Origin: an uncultured Bacteroidia bacterium
GTDB lineage: Bacteria > Bacteroidota > Bacteroidia > Bacteroidales > UBA932
NCBI GenBank assembly: GCA_902785785.1
Contig: CADAAA010000009.1
Location: 1-64,000 of the forward strand
Direction of reading: 5' to 3'
DNA: 64,000 nt
Part shown: in pieces, positions 24,214 to 32,973 of the stretch
How the letters are laid out: each line of letters opens with the position of its first letter
Position numbering within the stretch: position 1 is the stretch's first letter
Program-made: the position numbers and the translations under genes
Notes under the pieces: model-generated
The model's database searches: none
What the model was told of the DNA's origin: nothing
What the model saw: the letters and a program-made list of their open reading frames with translations, nothing else

Positions 24214-27200
24214 TCATCTGAGCCAGTTGTAAAGAAGCTCGACTGGATGGACGGCATGGGCGCCCGTGCCGTCGAGAATCTGCTGGCGGCAGGACGTACC
24301 TGGCGCAACGACCACCGCGGGAGTGGGAGCAGAATCAGGGCTTGTACGGAGACCGAGGGCGCGGCGGACGGCGGGGAAAAGGACCATTTCGCCGATCTCG
24401 AGAGAACGGCGGTAATGCTCCTTTTCGTAGCCGAAAGATCCGGCCATGCCGCAGCAGCCGCTGGGGATGACATGGACCGTGGCGCCGGGTAGCAGCCGGA
24501 GCGCCGCGGCGGTCTTGTCGATACCGACAAGAGCTTTCTGGTGACAGTGACCATGGAGCCAGACCTCGACGGGATCATCACGGAAGAGGTCCTTCGAGAT
24601 GCGGCCGGCGGCGACCTCACGCATGATGAACTCATCAAAGAGCAGGCAGTTGGCTGCGAGGTCGCGCGCGGTCTGCCGCATCTCCGGCGGCACGAGGTCC
24701 GGGTACTCGTCCCGGAAACTCAGGATGCACGAGGGCTCGATGCCCACGAGCGGTGCGTCGGCCGTCACCAGGTCCGCCAAGAGGCGAACATTGCGGACGG
24801 CAAAGCGCCGCGCCAGTTTCAGGCAGCCTTTGGAGATGGCCGCGCGGCCGCTTTCGACATGCTTCGGCACGACAACGTCGTAGCCAAGCCTGCGGAGCAG
24901 CCGCGCAAACGTCAGGCCGAGCTCCGCCTCCTGATAATTGGTGAATTCGTCCGCGAACAGGTAAACGCGGCGGCCGCCCGAACCATCCGCGCGCACAAAA
25001 TCGCCAAATTCGTGCGCGGAGGGGGCCGAAAGAGACTCCGCGCGCACAAAATCGCTAGATTCGTGCGCGGAAGGGGCCGAAAGAGGCTCCGCGCGCACAA
25101 AATCGACAGATTTGTGCGCGGAGGGGGCCGAAAGGGATGTCTCGCGCACAAAATCGCCAGATTCGTGCGCGGATGAGGCCGAAAGGGGCTCCGCGCGCAC
25201 AAAATCGCTAGATTCGTGCGCGGAAGGGGCAGTGGGAGCCGCGGACGAAACGGAGGTGACAGAAGCGGCGGAAGTGGACGAGCCAGCGGAAGTGGATAAG
25301 CCGGAGGGAGCGGAAGATCCAGAGGGAGCGACAGGGAGAGGCGAGGCGACAGGCTGAGGCGAGGCGGCGGAAAAAGCGGAGGCAAAACCGTCGCGGCGGA
25401 GGAGCTGGCGGAGGGTATGGCGGCTTAGGGCGGGGATCTGCCGCTCGGCGGCGAAACGCAGGATGCGTTTCAGCAGGGCCGCCGACGGCCGCCAGCGCGC
25501 GAAGAAGTTGTAGAGCGGGCGGACCAGATGGCCCAGCCGCTCGACGGCGGCCATCCGTGCGACCGCGAAAGAGCGCAGCGGCGTGCCTTCCCGCTCGTGG
25601 ATCTGCTCCAGGACCTCCGCACGGATGCGTGTCATGTCGACATTGGAGGGGCATTCTCCCCGGCAGCCCTTGCATGCGAGGCAGCTTTCCAGCACTTCCT
25701 TGACCTCCGGCGAAGTGAATCCATCGCCGTGTGTCAGGCATTCTCTCAGTATATTCGCCCTGGCACGGGTAGTCATCAGTTCGTCGCCAGTGGCTTTGAA
25801 GGCAGGACACATCGTGCCGCCGATGAGATTGGACTTGCGGCAATCGCCGGCGCCGTTGCACTGCTCGATGGAGCACATGAGCGCGTGCGCCTGACTGCGC
25901 ACGCCGCTGGCGCCATCGACTTTGCATTCGTCGAATGCCGCCCTCCAGTTGAAAACCGTCTCCGCATCCTCTATGACGTATGGCTGTCCAATCTCGAAAC
26001 GAAGCCACTCATCCATACCGGGGGCATCGACGATCTTGTTCATATTGAACACGTTATACGGATCCCAGCAGCGCTTGACCTCCTGCATGAGACGGTAGCA
26101 TTCCTCGCCGTACATCAGGGGGATGAACTCGCCACGGAGGCGGCCGTCGCCGTGCTCGCCGCTGAGACTGCCGCGGTGCTTACGCACCAGCGCGGCAGTC
26201 TCCTCGGCCACCGCACGGAAAAGACGCCGCCCGTCCTCGGTCTTCAAATTGATGATCGGCCTAAGATGCAATTCGCCCGTGCTGATATGGCCGTAGAAAA
26301 CGCACTGCAGGCCGAGGCGGTCCAGCATGGCGCGGAAGTCGCGCATATACGCCGGGAGGCGTTCGGGCGCAATCGCCGTGTCCTCTATGACTCCGACCGG
26401 CTTGGCATCGCCTTTCATGCCGCTGAGCACGCCGAGACCGGCCTTGCGCAAGGCCCAGACGCGCGCCACGTCGGCCCCGTACACCCGCGTGCAGGTGTAC
26501 GAGAGGCCGCTTGCGAGAAGCTCCGCTTCGAGCGCGTCGGCGCGCGCGTCCATTTCCGCTCCGCGGAACTCCGCAATCAGCAGCGCCGCCGGATTGCCCT
26601 CGACGAAAAAGCGGTTGCGCTGCGCCTCAAGATTGTCCTTCCCAAGCTCCAGTATACGCCCGTCCATCAGCTCGACAGCGTCCGGAGAATGCCGCAGCGC
26701 AACCAGATTCGCCTCGAAGCTGGCCTCGAGTGACGGGCAATGCGCGCACAAGACCATCCCTTCCTTCGGAGGCAAAGGGTCCAGCGACACTTTGATCTCC
26801 GTCACAAAGGCAAGCGTCCCTTCACTGCCGCAGAGCAGTTTGCAGAGGTCGATGGGTGGGACGCTGCCCATGGCGGAGGAGTCGCCTGCCGCGCCATCCA
26901 GCCCCAGCGCCTCGTCAATCGCGTAGCCGCAACTACGGCGGCGCAGCGACCGGTCCGGGAAATTCGCCTCTATGAGGCCCCGGACCGCCGGGTCTCTGCG
27001 CCAGCCCTCGAGCTGCGCATAAATGCTCCGCTCGAGGTCCCCCTCTCCCCTCTCATCAGTATCGAAGAAAGATCCGTCCGCCAGCAAACCCTTGATCTGC
27101 AGCACATGATGGCGGGTGGATCCATAGATGAGAGAATGCGTTCCGCACGAATTGTTCCCGACCATTCCGCCGATACAGCAACGGTTGCTCGTCGATGTCT

Positions 27201-27540
27201 CCGGACTGAAGAACAACCCGTAAGGCTTCAGCGCGATGTTCAACTCATCGCGCACAACGCCCGGCTCGACGCGGGCCCAGCGCCCATCGGGATTGATTTC
27301 CAGTATATGGTTGAAATGCCGGCTGATATCCACGACAATACCATTGCCTACCACCTGGCCAGCAATGGACGTGCCCCCCGCGCGGGGAATGAGACAAGTG
27401 CCCCGATCCCGCGCGATGCGGATCAGCTCTCGGATATCCTCCACGCTTTCCGGGTACGCCACCCCGCGCGGGATCTCCCGGTACGCGCTGGCATCGGTCG
27501 AATAAGCTATCTTATGTATGGAATCTGTGTAAATCTTCAT
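24214..27540 (-). CDS. FAD-binding and Fe-S-binding D-lactate/glycolate dehydrogenase-like protein with repeat insertion
   Basis: A 1108-aa flavoprotein from the ATG at 27540; a TTG at 27570 would add 10 residues. Order: FAD_binding_4 domain (PRAGGTSIAGQVVG), FAD-oxidase C-terminal domain with HISTGELHLRP and LSGEHGDGR, ferredoxin-like segment with two cysteine sets (CSIEQCNGAGDC and CLACKGCRGECP, about residue 640), then a CCG-type domain with HCHQKALVG and SGCCGMAGSFGYEKEHY. This is the architecture of D-lactate dehydrogenase or glycolate oxidase-type enzymes, usually 930-990 aa. The excess is a Ser/Ala/Pro-rich linker at about residues 720-858 that contains five 17-residue repeats. It ends an operon after ugd and the phosphatase-family lipoprotein. 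Substrate (lactate or another 2-hydroxyacid) is not decided by sequence. Confidence 0.85.
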   Translation of the reverse strand: MKIYTDSIHKIAYSTDASAYREIPRGVAYPESVEDIRELIRIARDRGTCLIPRAGGTSIAGQVVGNGIVVDISRHFNHILEINPDGRWARVEPGVVRDELNIALKPYGLFFSPETSTSNRCCIGGMVGNNSCGTHSLIYGSTRHHVLQIKGLLADGSFFDTDERGEGDLERSIYAQLEGWRRDPAVRGLIEANFPDRSLRRRSCGYAIDEALGLDGAAGDSSAMGSVPPIDLCKLLCGSEGTLAFVTEIKVSLDPLPPKEGMVLCAHCPSLEASFEANLVALRHSPDAVELMDGRILELGKDNLEAQRNRFFVEGNPAALLIAEFRGAEMDARADALEAELLASGLSYTCTRVYGADVARVWALRKAGLGVLSGMKGDAKPVGVIEDTAIAPERLPAYMRDFRAMLDRLGLQCVFYGHISTGELHLRPIINLKTEDGRRLFRAVAEETAALVRKHRGSLSGEHGDGRLRGEFIPLMYGEECYRLMQEVKRCWDPYNVFNMNKIVDAPGMDEWLRFEIGQPYVIEDAETVFNWRAAFDECKVDGASGVRSQAHALMCSIEQCNGAGDCRKSNLIGGTMCPAFKATGDELMTTRARANILRECLTHGDGFTSPEVKEVLESCLACKGCRGECPSNVDMTRIRAEVLEQIHEREGTPLRSFAVARMAAVERLGHLVRPLYNFFARWRPSAALLKRILRFAAERQIPALSRHTLRQLLRRDGFASAFSAASPQPVASPLPVAPSGSSAPSGLSTSAGSSTSAASVTSVSSAAPTAPSAHESSDFVRAEPLSASSAHESGDFVRETSLSAPSAHKSVDFVRAEPLSAPSAHESSDFVRAESLSAPSAHEFGDFVRADGSGGRRVYLFADEFTNYQEAELGLTFARLLRRLGYDVVVPKHVESGRAAISKGCLKLARRFAVRNVRLLADLVTADAPLVGIEPSCILSFRDEYPDLVPPEMRQTARDLAANCLLFDEFIMREVAAGRISKDLFRDDPVEVWLHGHCHQKALVGIDKTAAALRLLPGATVHVIPSGCCGMAGSFGYEKEHYRRSLEIGEMVLFPAVRRALGLRTSPDSAPTPAVVVAPGTSCRQQILDGTGAHAVHPVELLYNWLR
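24988..25242. repeat. Five-copy 51-nt palindromic minisatellite inside the dehydrogenase gene
   Basis: Units begin at 24988, 25039, 25090, 25141 and 25192, exactly 51 nt apart. Each contains an inverted repeat of the form CGCGCAC...GTGCGCG around a short AATC..GATT core, followed by a GGGGCCGAAAG spacer. The unit length keeps the host frame and encodes 17 residues of the type SAHESSDFVRAEPLSAP. Units differ at a few positions, so they are not a simple assembly duplication. Confidence 0.9.
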
Positions 27541-27570
27541 ATGCTTCTTCAAACCTGAAACAATGGGCAA

Positions 27571-28428
27571 TCAAGGGAGCTCGACATCCAGGAGGATGGG
27601 CCAGTGGTCGCTGATGCGGGGAACGCCGTAGCCGTCGGTGAGCATGCGGTAGGATACGGGCGTGACACCGTTTACGAAGAAATGGTCGATCGCGCCGTGG
27701 CTCTCGGACTTGGTAAAATTGGCGAATGTATCGGTCTCGGGCTCGCCGAGCAGAGTCCGCGCCGACTGCATCCGCAGTCCGGCGGACTCGATGCTGCGCA
27801 GCCCGGTATTCCAGTCGCCGCAGGCGATGTCGCGCCCGGTCAGCTGGCCGTTGACCTGCCTGACCGTACGCTCCACAATTTCTTTCTCCCAGCGGGAGTG
27901 GACATTGACAATACGGATACCGGATACTGTACAGGCTTCCCAGAAAATTGCAAAAGAATGACGAGAAGCCTTCAGACCGTCACGGACATAGATCGGATGG
28001 CTGACGCCGACACCTACCCGATGATATCCGTCCGGGACATAACTTCCTGCAGGTGGCAGTACCTCCTGAAGGCAGATGACATCGGGATCGACATCCTCTA
28101 TCATACGCCTCATCGCCTCCATCCGCTTGCGCCAATAGTATTCTCCGGATTCGTCGCGGTCGCGGGTCCATTCGCGGATATTGAAGGAGAGGACCCGCAG
28201 GGTCCGGCCGGCCTGAGGAACGGGGGCGGAAGCGCCTTGGGTGCCGGCCAGAGACGGTGCAGCCGAATAAGTGCCTGGGGCCCCATCCGGCAGCGGCGCG
28301 GGCGAAGCGGCGGCCGCGCCGCCGAGCCCGGCCAGGCCGGCGCTGAGCGCCGCCCGGCCCGGTCCTCCGGCCCGGGCGCACGACACGCACAATGCCACGC
28401 CGAAGATCAGTGCAACGGCCTTGATCAT
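27571..28428 (-). CDS. Endonuclease/exonuclease/phosphatase-family lipoprotein
   Basis: A 285-aa lipoprotein with lipobox LCVSC (Cys17). A 55-residue Ala/Gly/Pro-rich linker follows. The EEP fold then shows LRVLSFNIREW, DVICLQEV (metal-binding Glu), a central CGDWNTG (Asp/Asn active site) and C-terminal SHGAIDHFFV and ISDHWPILLDV (catalytic Asp-His). All core EEP residues are present. Such exported EEP proteins in Bacteroidetes are often annotated as nucleases or phosphodiesterases without tested substrate. It lies 6 nt after ugd and 30 nt before the FAD/Fe-S gene, clearly in one operon. Confidence 0.85.
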   Translation of the reverse strand: MIKAVALIFGVALCVSCARAGGPGRAALSAGLAGLGGAAAASPAPLPDGAPGTYSAAPSLAGTQGASAPVPQAGRTLRVLSFNIREWTRDRDESGEYYWRKRMEAMRRMIEDVDPDVICLQEVLPPAGSYVPDGYHRVGVGVSHPIYVRDGLKASRHSFAIFWEACTVSGIRIVNVHSRWEKEIVERTVRQVNGQLTGRDIACGDWNTGLRSIESAGLRMQSARTLLGEPETDTFANFTKSESHGAIDHFFVNGVTPVSYRMLTDGYGVPRISDHWPILLDVELP

Positions 28429-28434
28429 AGGATA

Positions 28435-29721
28435 TTAGTCTCTCTTGAAGATATCCCTGGTATAAACCTTATCCTTCACATCATCCAGGACACTCTCGTA
28501 GCGGTTGGCTATGATTGCGTCACAACCGGCCTTGAATGTCTCAAGGTCGTTAACTACACGCGAACCGAAGAAAGTAGTGCCGTCAGGCAGCGAAGGCTCA
28601 TAGACGATGACCTTGGCGCCCTTGGCCTTGATGCGCTTCATGATACCCTGGATGGAACTCTGGCGGAAGTTGTCCGAGCCGGACTTCATCGCCAGGCGGT
28701 AGACACCTACGGTGACATCGTGTTCGCGGGCAGAATCGTATGCACTGGACGCCGTGTAGTATCCTGCCTTGTCGAGCACGCGGTCGGCGATGTAGTCCTT
28801 GCGCGTGCGGTTGCTCTCCACGATGGCTTTGATCAGGTTCTCGGGAACATCGTTGAAATTGGCAAGAAGCTGCTTGGTATCCTTGGGAAGGCAGTAGCCG
28901 CCGTAGCCGAAAGAAGGGTTGTTGTAGTGTCCGCCGATGCGCGGGTCTCCGCATACTCCGTTGATAATGGACTCGGTATCAAGCCCTTTCATCTCAGCAT
29001 AAGTATCCAGTTCGTTGAAGAACGAGACGCGGAGAGCAAGGTAAGTATTGGCGAAGAGCTTCACTGCCTCGGCTTCGGTCGATCCCATGAAAAGCACGGG
29101 AGTATCCTCCTTGAGCGAAGCCTCATGGATGAGGCCGGCGAAGGTATGCGCGGCCTCCCCGAGGGAAGGGTCGTCATACCCGACTATTATACGGGAAGGA
29201 TAAAGGTTGTCGTAAAGTGCCTTTGACTCCCTTAGGAATTCCGGTGCGAAGATGATCTTGGGAGTGACGACCCTCATGGTGCCGTCGGAAAGGCGCTCGC
29301 GGTACGAGAAGCGCTCGCGCGCGCTGCGCGTATACCCGACAGGCACGGTGGACTTGATGACCATCACTGCATCGGGATTCACCTCCAGGACCATCTCGAT
29401 GACCTCCTCGACATGCGAGGTGTCGAAGAAATTCTTCTTGGGGTCGTAGTTCGTGGGGGTAGCGATGACGACGAAGTCCGCGCCTCGATAGGCGGCGCGG
29501 CCGTCGAGCGTGGCCGTCAGGTCCAGCGAGACGGGATTGCCTGCGGCATCGGTGCCCGCCAGGTAACGCTCGATGTAGTCGTCCAGGATGGGGCTAACAC
29601 GACTGTTGAGCAGATCGACCTTTTCCGGAACGACATCCACGGCCGCCACATGGTGGCGCTGCGAGAGAAGCGTGGCGATGCTGAGTCCCACATAACCGGT
29701 TCCTGCTACTGCAATATTCAT
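28435..29721 (-). CDS. ugd: UDP-glucose 6-dehydrogenase
   Basis: A 428-aa enzyme oxidising UDP-glucose to UDP-glucuronate. I start at [14 protein letters not shown] (29721), the Rossmann NAD motif; the upstream extension crosses the promoter. Further motifs: [61 protein letters not shown] and the catalytic-cysteine loop [19 protein letters not shown]. These match the HasB/Cap-type UDP-glucose dehydrogenases rather than the UDP-ManNAc type. It leads an operon with the EEP lipoprotein and the FAD/Fe-S dehydrogenase. The product probably feeds surface polysaccharide made with the nearby rfb genes, which is inference. Confidence 0.92.
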   Translation of the reverse strand: MNIAVAGTGYVGLSIATLLSQRHHVAAVDVVPEKVDLLNSRVSPILDDYIERYLAGTDAAGNPVSLDLTATLDGRAAYRGADFVVIATPTNYDPKKNFFDTSHVEEVIEMVLEVNPDAVMVIKSTVPVGYTRSARERFSYRERLSDGTMRVVTPKIIFAPEFLRESKALYDNLYPSRIIVGYDDPSLGEAAHTFAGLIHEASLKEDTPVLFMGSTEAEAVKLFANTYLALRVSFFNELDTYAEMKGLDTESIINGVCGDPRIGGHYNNPSFGYGGYCLPKDTKQLLANFNDVPENLIKAIVESNRTRKDYIADRVLDKAGYYTASSAYDSAREHDVTVGVYRLAMKSGSDNFRQSSIQGIMKRIKAKGAKVIVYEPSLPDGTTFFGSRVVNDLETFKAGCDAIIANRYESVLDDVKDKVYTRDIFKRD

Positions 29722-29744
29722 GTCTTCGATGTATTTGAAACAAA

Positions 29745-29776
29745 CAAAGATACTCATATCCGGCCAAAAAGCCAAG
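29745..29776 (-). promoter_or_regulatory. Promoter of the ugd operon
   Basis: Minus-strand CTTG (29776-29773, one mismatch to TTTG), a 20-nt spacer and TATCTTTG (29752-29745). The -7 box lies 23 nt before the ugd start. Confidence 0.55.
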
Positions 29777-29807
29777 GATGCCACACACGGCCGGAAGGGA
29801 CAAAAAA

Positions 29808-29836
29808 AGAGCGGCAGAAAGTATTTCTGCCGCTCT
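29808..29836 (-). terminator. Terminator of the tRNA-Lys pair
   Basis: A perfect 13-bp stem AGAGCGGCAGAAA / TTTCTGCCGCTCT with a 3-nt loop. On the minus strand it is followed by a run of seven T. It begins one base past the tRNA-Lys(CTT) discriminator base, so little is left to trim apart from the hairpin. Confidence 0.9.
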
Positions 29837-29837
29837 G

Positions 29838-29910
29838 TGCTCCCTTAGGGGCTCGAACCCTAGACACCCTGATTAAGAGTCAGGTGCTCTACCAACTGAG
29901 CTAAGGAAGC
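29838..29910 (-). tRNA. tRNA-Lys (anticodon CTT)
   Basis: A 73-nt cloverleaf: acceptor GCTTCCT/AGGGAGC with two G-T pairs, D-arm GCTC..GAGC, anticodon stem CCTGA/TCAGG with loop CTCTTAA, and T-loop GTTCGAGC. CCA is not encoded. It lies 36 nt after tRNA-Lys(TTT) on the same transcript. Confidence 0.95.
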
Positions 29911-29946
29911 TTGTATATCTTGAAAGAACTGTGTATACTATTCTTG

Positions 29947-30019
29947 TGACCCGTTCGGGGCTCGAACCCGAGACCCCAACATTAAAAGTGTTGTGCTCTA
30001 CCAACTGAGCTAACGAGTC
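29947..30019 (-). tRNA. tRNA-Lys (anticodon TTT)
   Basis: A 73-nt cloverleaf: acceptor GACTCGT/ACGGGTC, anticodon stem CAACA/TGTTG with loop CTTTTAA, standard T-loop. CCA is not encoded. It is first of the tRNA pair behind a consensus promoter. Confidence 0.95.
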
Positions 30020-30035
30020 CTCCGTTTTGGGATTG

Positions 30036-30067
30036 CAAAGGTAGGCTTTTCCTTTGACAACTCCAAA
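30036..30067 (-). promoter_or_regulatory. Promoter of the tRNA-Lys pair
   Basis: Minus-strand TTTG (30067-30064), 20-nt spacer, TACCTTTG (30043-30036). The -7 box ends 16 nt before the mature tRNA 5' end. It lies just past the stop of the phosphatase gene at 30084. Confidence 0.75.
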
Positions 30068-30083
30068 CTTTTTTCAAATTATT

Positions 30084-32027
30084 TCACGCCTTTGCTTTAA
30101 GCCTTAGGCAGAGCATGGTGAGGTCGTCGCTGGGCTCGGCTTTGCCGACATGGGAGGCGACGGCACGTTGCATGCTTTCCACCACCGTTAAAGCATTTGC
30201 CGTACTGAGTCCGGAGAGTACGCTGGAGATGCGGTCCATTCCGAACTCCACGTGATCGACGTTCTCCGCTTCATTGAGGCCGTCCGTGTAAAGGAAAAGC
30301 ATGCAACCCCTGAGGTCATCCAGGACCTGTCCTTCGTATTCGCATCCATTCAAGACGCCAAGAGGTGTGTTGGGCACGCAGTCCAGGAAAACAGGTGCAC
30401 TGCCGCCCGACATCAGTGCCGGAGGGTTGTGGCCGCAGTTGCAATACTCCAGCCTGCCCGTCACCAGATCAAGCACTCCGATGAAGGAAGTGACGAACAT
30501 CATGCTCTCATTGTTCTCGGACAGCGTATCATTTAGCCTCCTGGCTATTTCGGAAGGCGGGATACCCTGCTTTCCCATGACGCGGAACATACTCCGCGTC
30601 GTGGCCATGAACATGCTGGCAGGTATACCCTTGCCGCTGACGTCCCCTATGCAGAAGAACAGTTTGTCACCCAGCAGCAAGTAGTCATACAGGTCACCGC
30701 CGACCTCCCTTGCAGGGGCCATCAATGCGTGAAGGTCCAGCTCTTTCCTTTCAGGGAAAGGAGGGAATACATTCGGAACCATCCCCATCTGGATATCGTG
30801 TGCGATGCGGAGTTCCCCTTCGATGCGTTCTTTCTTAGCCGTGGTCACCTTCAATTCGTCGATGTAGGAAACCAGGGAGGATTGCATGTGGGCGAAAGAT
30901 CGGGACAACGTCCCTATCTCATCCTCACGGTCTGTCTGTGGAATGGGCCTGTCGAAATCACCCTCTGCGATATTGCCGGCTTCGATGGCCAGTTCCTTCA
31001 ACGGGATCATCGTCCGTTCGATCACCTTGAAGTTCGAGAAGAAAAGCAGCAGCAAACCGAGTAGGGCAAGGAGGCTCGCGATGATGCGCAGCCTGTCGAA
31101 CGCCCCGAATATATCCTTCTCCAGGCAGATGAGTGCCAGGCTCCATCCGGTGTCCTTCAACGGTTTGTAGAATGCGTATGTGTCCTCACCGTTCACCCTT
31201 ACCTCCTGGAATCCTTCCTTGAGGTCCTGCATGTCGTGCCCGACATACTCCAGGGAAGGATCATCCCCCTTGAGGTTACGAGTGAATATCGTCTCATAGA
31301 AAAGCTTCTCCGAATCGGGATGTATGAGGAAGGTACCTCCCCTGCTGATAAGCACGCAACCGGAATGCGGATAAGGCTTGACGGAGGACAACTGCTCGGA
31401 GAGCCACTTAGGAGACACGTCCAGTGAGACTACACCGATGAAATCCCCGTTGGCATCTGTCAAAGGCTTGCTGTACGAAATCAGCATATCGGTCTGCAAG
31501 GAATAGTCATCGTCGTAATCCCAGTCGCAATACGGCTCTGTCCAGCAAGGCTGGTTCAGGAGTTTGGGCATCAGGTACCAGTCGAGATAGAAATACTGGT
31601 AGTCTTCATCGCCTTCCTGGCTGGTCTCGATGACACCGTCGGTATTGCTCGAATAGGCTGAGAAATACTCCTGGTTTTCGAAGTAGTAAGGTTCGAAGGC
31701 TATTGCGCATCCGATAAGGTCACTGTTGCCCTGAAGGGCATTGCGGGTATACTCGAAGAGGGTATCCGGAGAGTCCAGATGGCGGTAGACCAACCATTCG
31801 ACATTGTCGGCCGTCTGTTCAACATCATCAAGTATGCGCGTCAGGCGCAACTCACTGTTCTCCAGCACCTGGGTGGCACGCTGCACGGCCTCGTTCCAGA
31901 CGGATTTCCTGGAGACATAGGAAACGTAAAGCTGCGCAGCCAGGAAAATGAATGCAGCGGTCAGGACGACCCACACACTCACCCTGACAGGGAACGAAGT
32001 ACGGAATATTTCCTGAAGCTTTCTCAT
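30084..32027 (-). CDS. Membrane sensor protein phosphatase (Cache-HAMP-SpoIIE/PP2C)
   Basis: A 647-aa inner-membrane sensor. Transmembrane segment 1 is at about residues 15-36. A periplasmic double-Cache-like domain spans about 40-300 (VVSLDVSPKWLSEQL, GCVLISRGGTFLIHPD, DTGWSLALICLEKD). Segment 2 is at about 308-330, followed by HAMP (MIPLKELAIEAGNIAEGDFD) and a short coil, then a SpoIIE-type PP2C serine phosphatase: REVGGDLYDYLLLGD, CIGDVSGKGIPASMF, FVTSFIGVLDL, DDLTMLCLRLK, with the metal-binding Asp residues present. Such RsbU-like proteins dephosphorylate anti-sigma antagonists or similar partners. Its ATG overlaps the stop of the solute-binding protein gene (ATGA), suggesting that protein delivers or presents the signal. 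No partner-switch target is in the window. Confidence 0.88.
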   Translation of the reverse strand: MRKLQEIFRTSFPVRVSVWVVLTAAFIFLAAQLYVSYVSRKSVWNEAVQRATQVLENSELRLTRILDDVEQTADNVEWLVYRHLDSPDTLFEYTRNALQGNSDLIGCAIAFEPYYFENQEYFSAYSSNTDGVIETSQEGDEDYQYFYLDWYLMPKLLNQPCWTEPYCDWDYDDDYSLQTDMLISYSKPLTDANGDFIGVVSLDVSPKWLSEQLSSVKPYPHSGCVLISRGGTFLIHPDSEKLFYETIFTRNLKGDDPSLEYVGHDMQDLKEGFQEVRVNGEDTYAFYKPLKDTGWSLALICLEKDIFGAFDRLRIIASLLALLGLLLLFFSNFKVIERTMIPLKELAIEAGNIAEGDFDRPIPQTDREDEIGTLSRSFAHMQSSLVSYIDELKVTTAKKERIEGELRIAHDIQMGMVPNVFPPFPERKELDLHALMAPAREVGGDLYDYLLLGDKLFFCIGDVSGKGIPASMFMATTRSMFRVMGKQGIPPSEIARRLNDTLSENNESMMFVTSFIGVLDLVTGRLEYCNCGHNPPALMSGGSAPVFLDCVPNTPLGVLNGCEYEGQVLDDLRGCMLFLYTDGLNEAENVDHVEFGMDRISSVLSGLSTANALTVVESMQRAVASHVGKAEPSDDLTMLCLRLKAKA

Positions 32028-32962
32028 GGCAGGAGTTTCTCTACAGTCACTTCATCCTTCAGGATCCCGCCTTCAAGCATCAACGAGGAGGCCTGACTGA
32101 CCATGTCCCGCCGGAGACGGAACTCCCTTTCGCCGGAGTCCGGGTCCAATTGGAGCCGCAGTACCTCTTCGAGCATCAGCTGCTGAAGAATACGGTTGGT
32201 AGGGATACGGAACTCCTTGACATACTTCATTACGATCTCGAGGGTCTCATCCAGATGCTCCGCAGCCCATTCCCAGCCGCGGCGGCTGGCCCGCACGAAG
32301 CGCTCCGCGCTGTCGCGGTCCTTCTTGTACGCCGCGGCGGTCATGTATACCCCGTCCTCCTGGATGTTGTACCCGTGTTCGGAGAAACGGTATATGCCCT
32401 TCCCCGGTGTCACCAGACCCGTCTGGAGGAGCTGGTAATACTCGTTGTAGCTGGTGGCAAGTGTCGCGTCGACAGCCCCCGCTACAAAGAGATTCAGGCT
32501 GGAAGAAGCCGTAATCCACTTGTAGTCAAGATGCTCACGGGATGCCATACACATCGGGACCTGCCCGAATCCTGCCCTCCAAGTGATGACCTTGGCATTG
32601 TGCAGCCCGAGGGGATCGGCGCCGTAGCGGGAGACGATCACCATGCTGCTGTTCATGGATGTCTGGAGTATGTTCACCACCGGCACGCCCTTGTCCACAA
32701 GCTCCATGGCCTCGGACAGGAACATGGAATAAGCCTGGCTGCCCCCCGAGCGCACCCGGTCTTCAAGCGTCTGGGTGGCAAAGGGGTGTCTGATCTCCAC
32801 GTCCAGGCCTTCCTCGTCGTAGAAGCCCTTCTCCTTCGCGACGTAGTAGCCTGCGAACTGCGCCTGGGCCATCCACTGAGGGGAGAAGACGAATTTCGTC
32901 TGGCCGCCGGTTGGAATGGCCGCGGCCAGAGCGAAAACGATTATCAGGTGCTTGAATCCCAT
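32024..32962 (-). CDS. NMT1/THI5-like periplasmic solute-binding protein
   Basis: A 312-aa exported protein; the start at 32962 (MGFKHLIIVFALAAA) gives a signal peptide, whereas the longer open frame runs through the Gly-rich end of the preceding gene. The mature part opens FSPQWMAQAQFAGYYVAKEKGFYDEEGLDVEI, the hallmark of the NMT1/THI5/SsuA binding-protein family, and continues with an SQAYSMFLSEAMELV and LNLFVAGAVDATLATSYNEY. Family ligands include pyrimidine precursors, sulfonates and other small organics. No permease or ATPase gene is near. It is instead translationally coupled to the Cache-PP2C gene, which suggests a sensory role. Confidence 0.82.
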   Translation of the reverse strand: MGFKHLIIVFALAAAIPTGGQTKFVFSPQWMAQAQFAGYYVAKEKGFYDEEGLDVEIRHPFATQTLEDRVRSGGSQAYSMFLSEAMELVDKGVPVVNILQTSMNSSMVIVSRYGADPLGLHNAKVITWRAGFGQVPMCMASREHLDYKWITASSSLNLFVAGAVDATLATSYNEYYQLLQTGLVTPGKGIYRFSEHGYNIQEDGVYMTAAAYKKDRDSAERFVRASRRGWEWAAEHLDETLEIVMKYVKEFRIPTNRILQQLMLEEVLRLQLDPDSGEREFRLRRDMVSQASSLMLEGGILKDEVTVEKLLP

Positions 32963-32973
32963 CCTTTTACAGT

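Noticed and set aside
24988-25242. CRISPR-like array of palindromic repeats
   Set aside because: The whole 51-nt unit is repeated, including the part that would be the spacer. There are no unique spacers, no cas genes, and the units are in frame within a flavoprotein gene.
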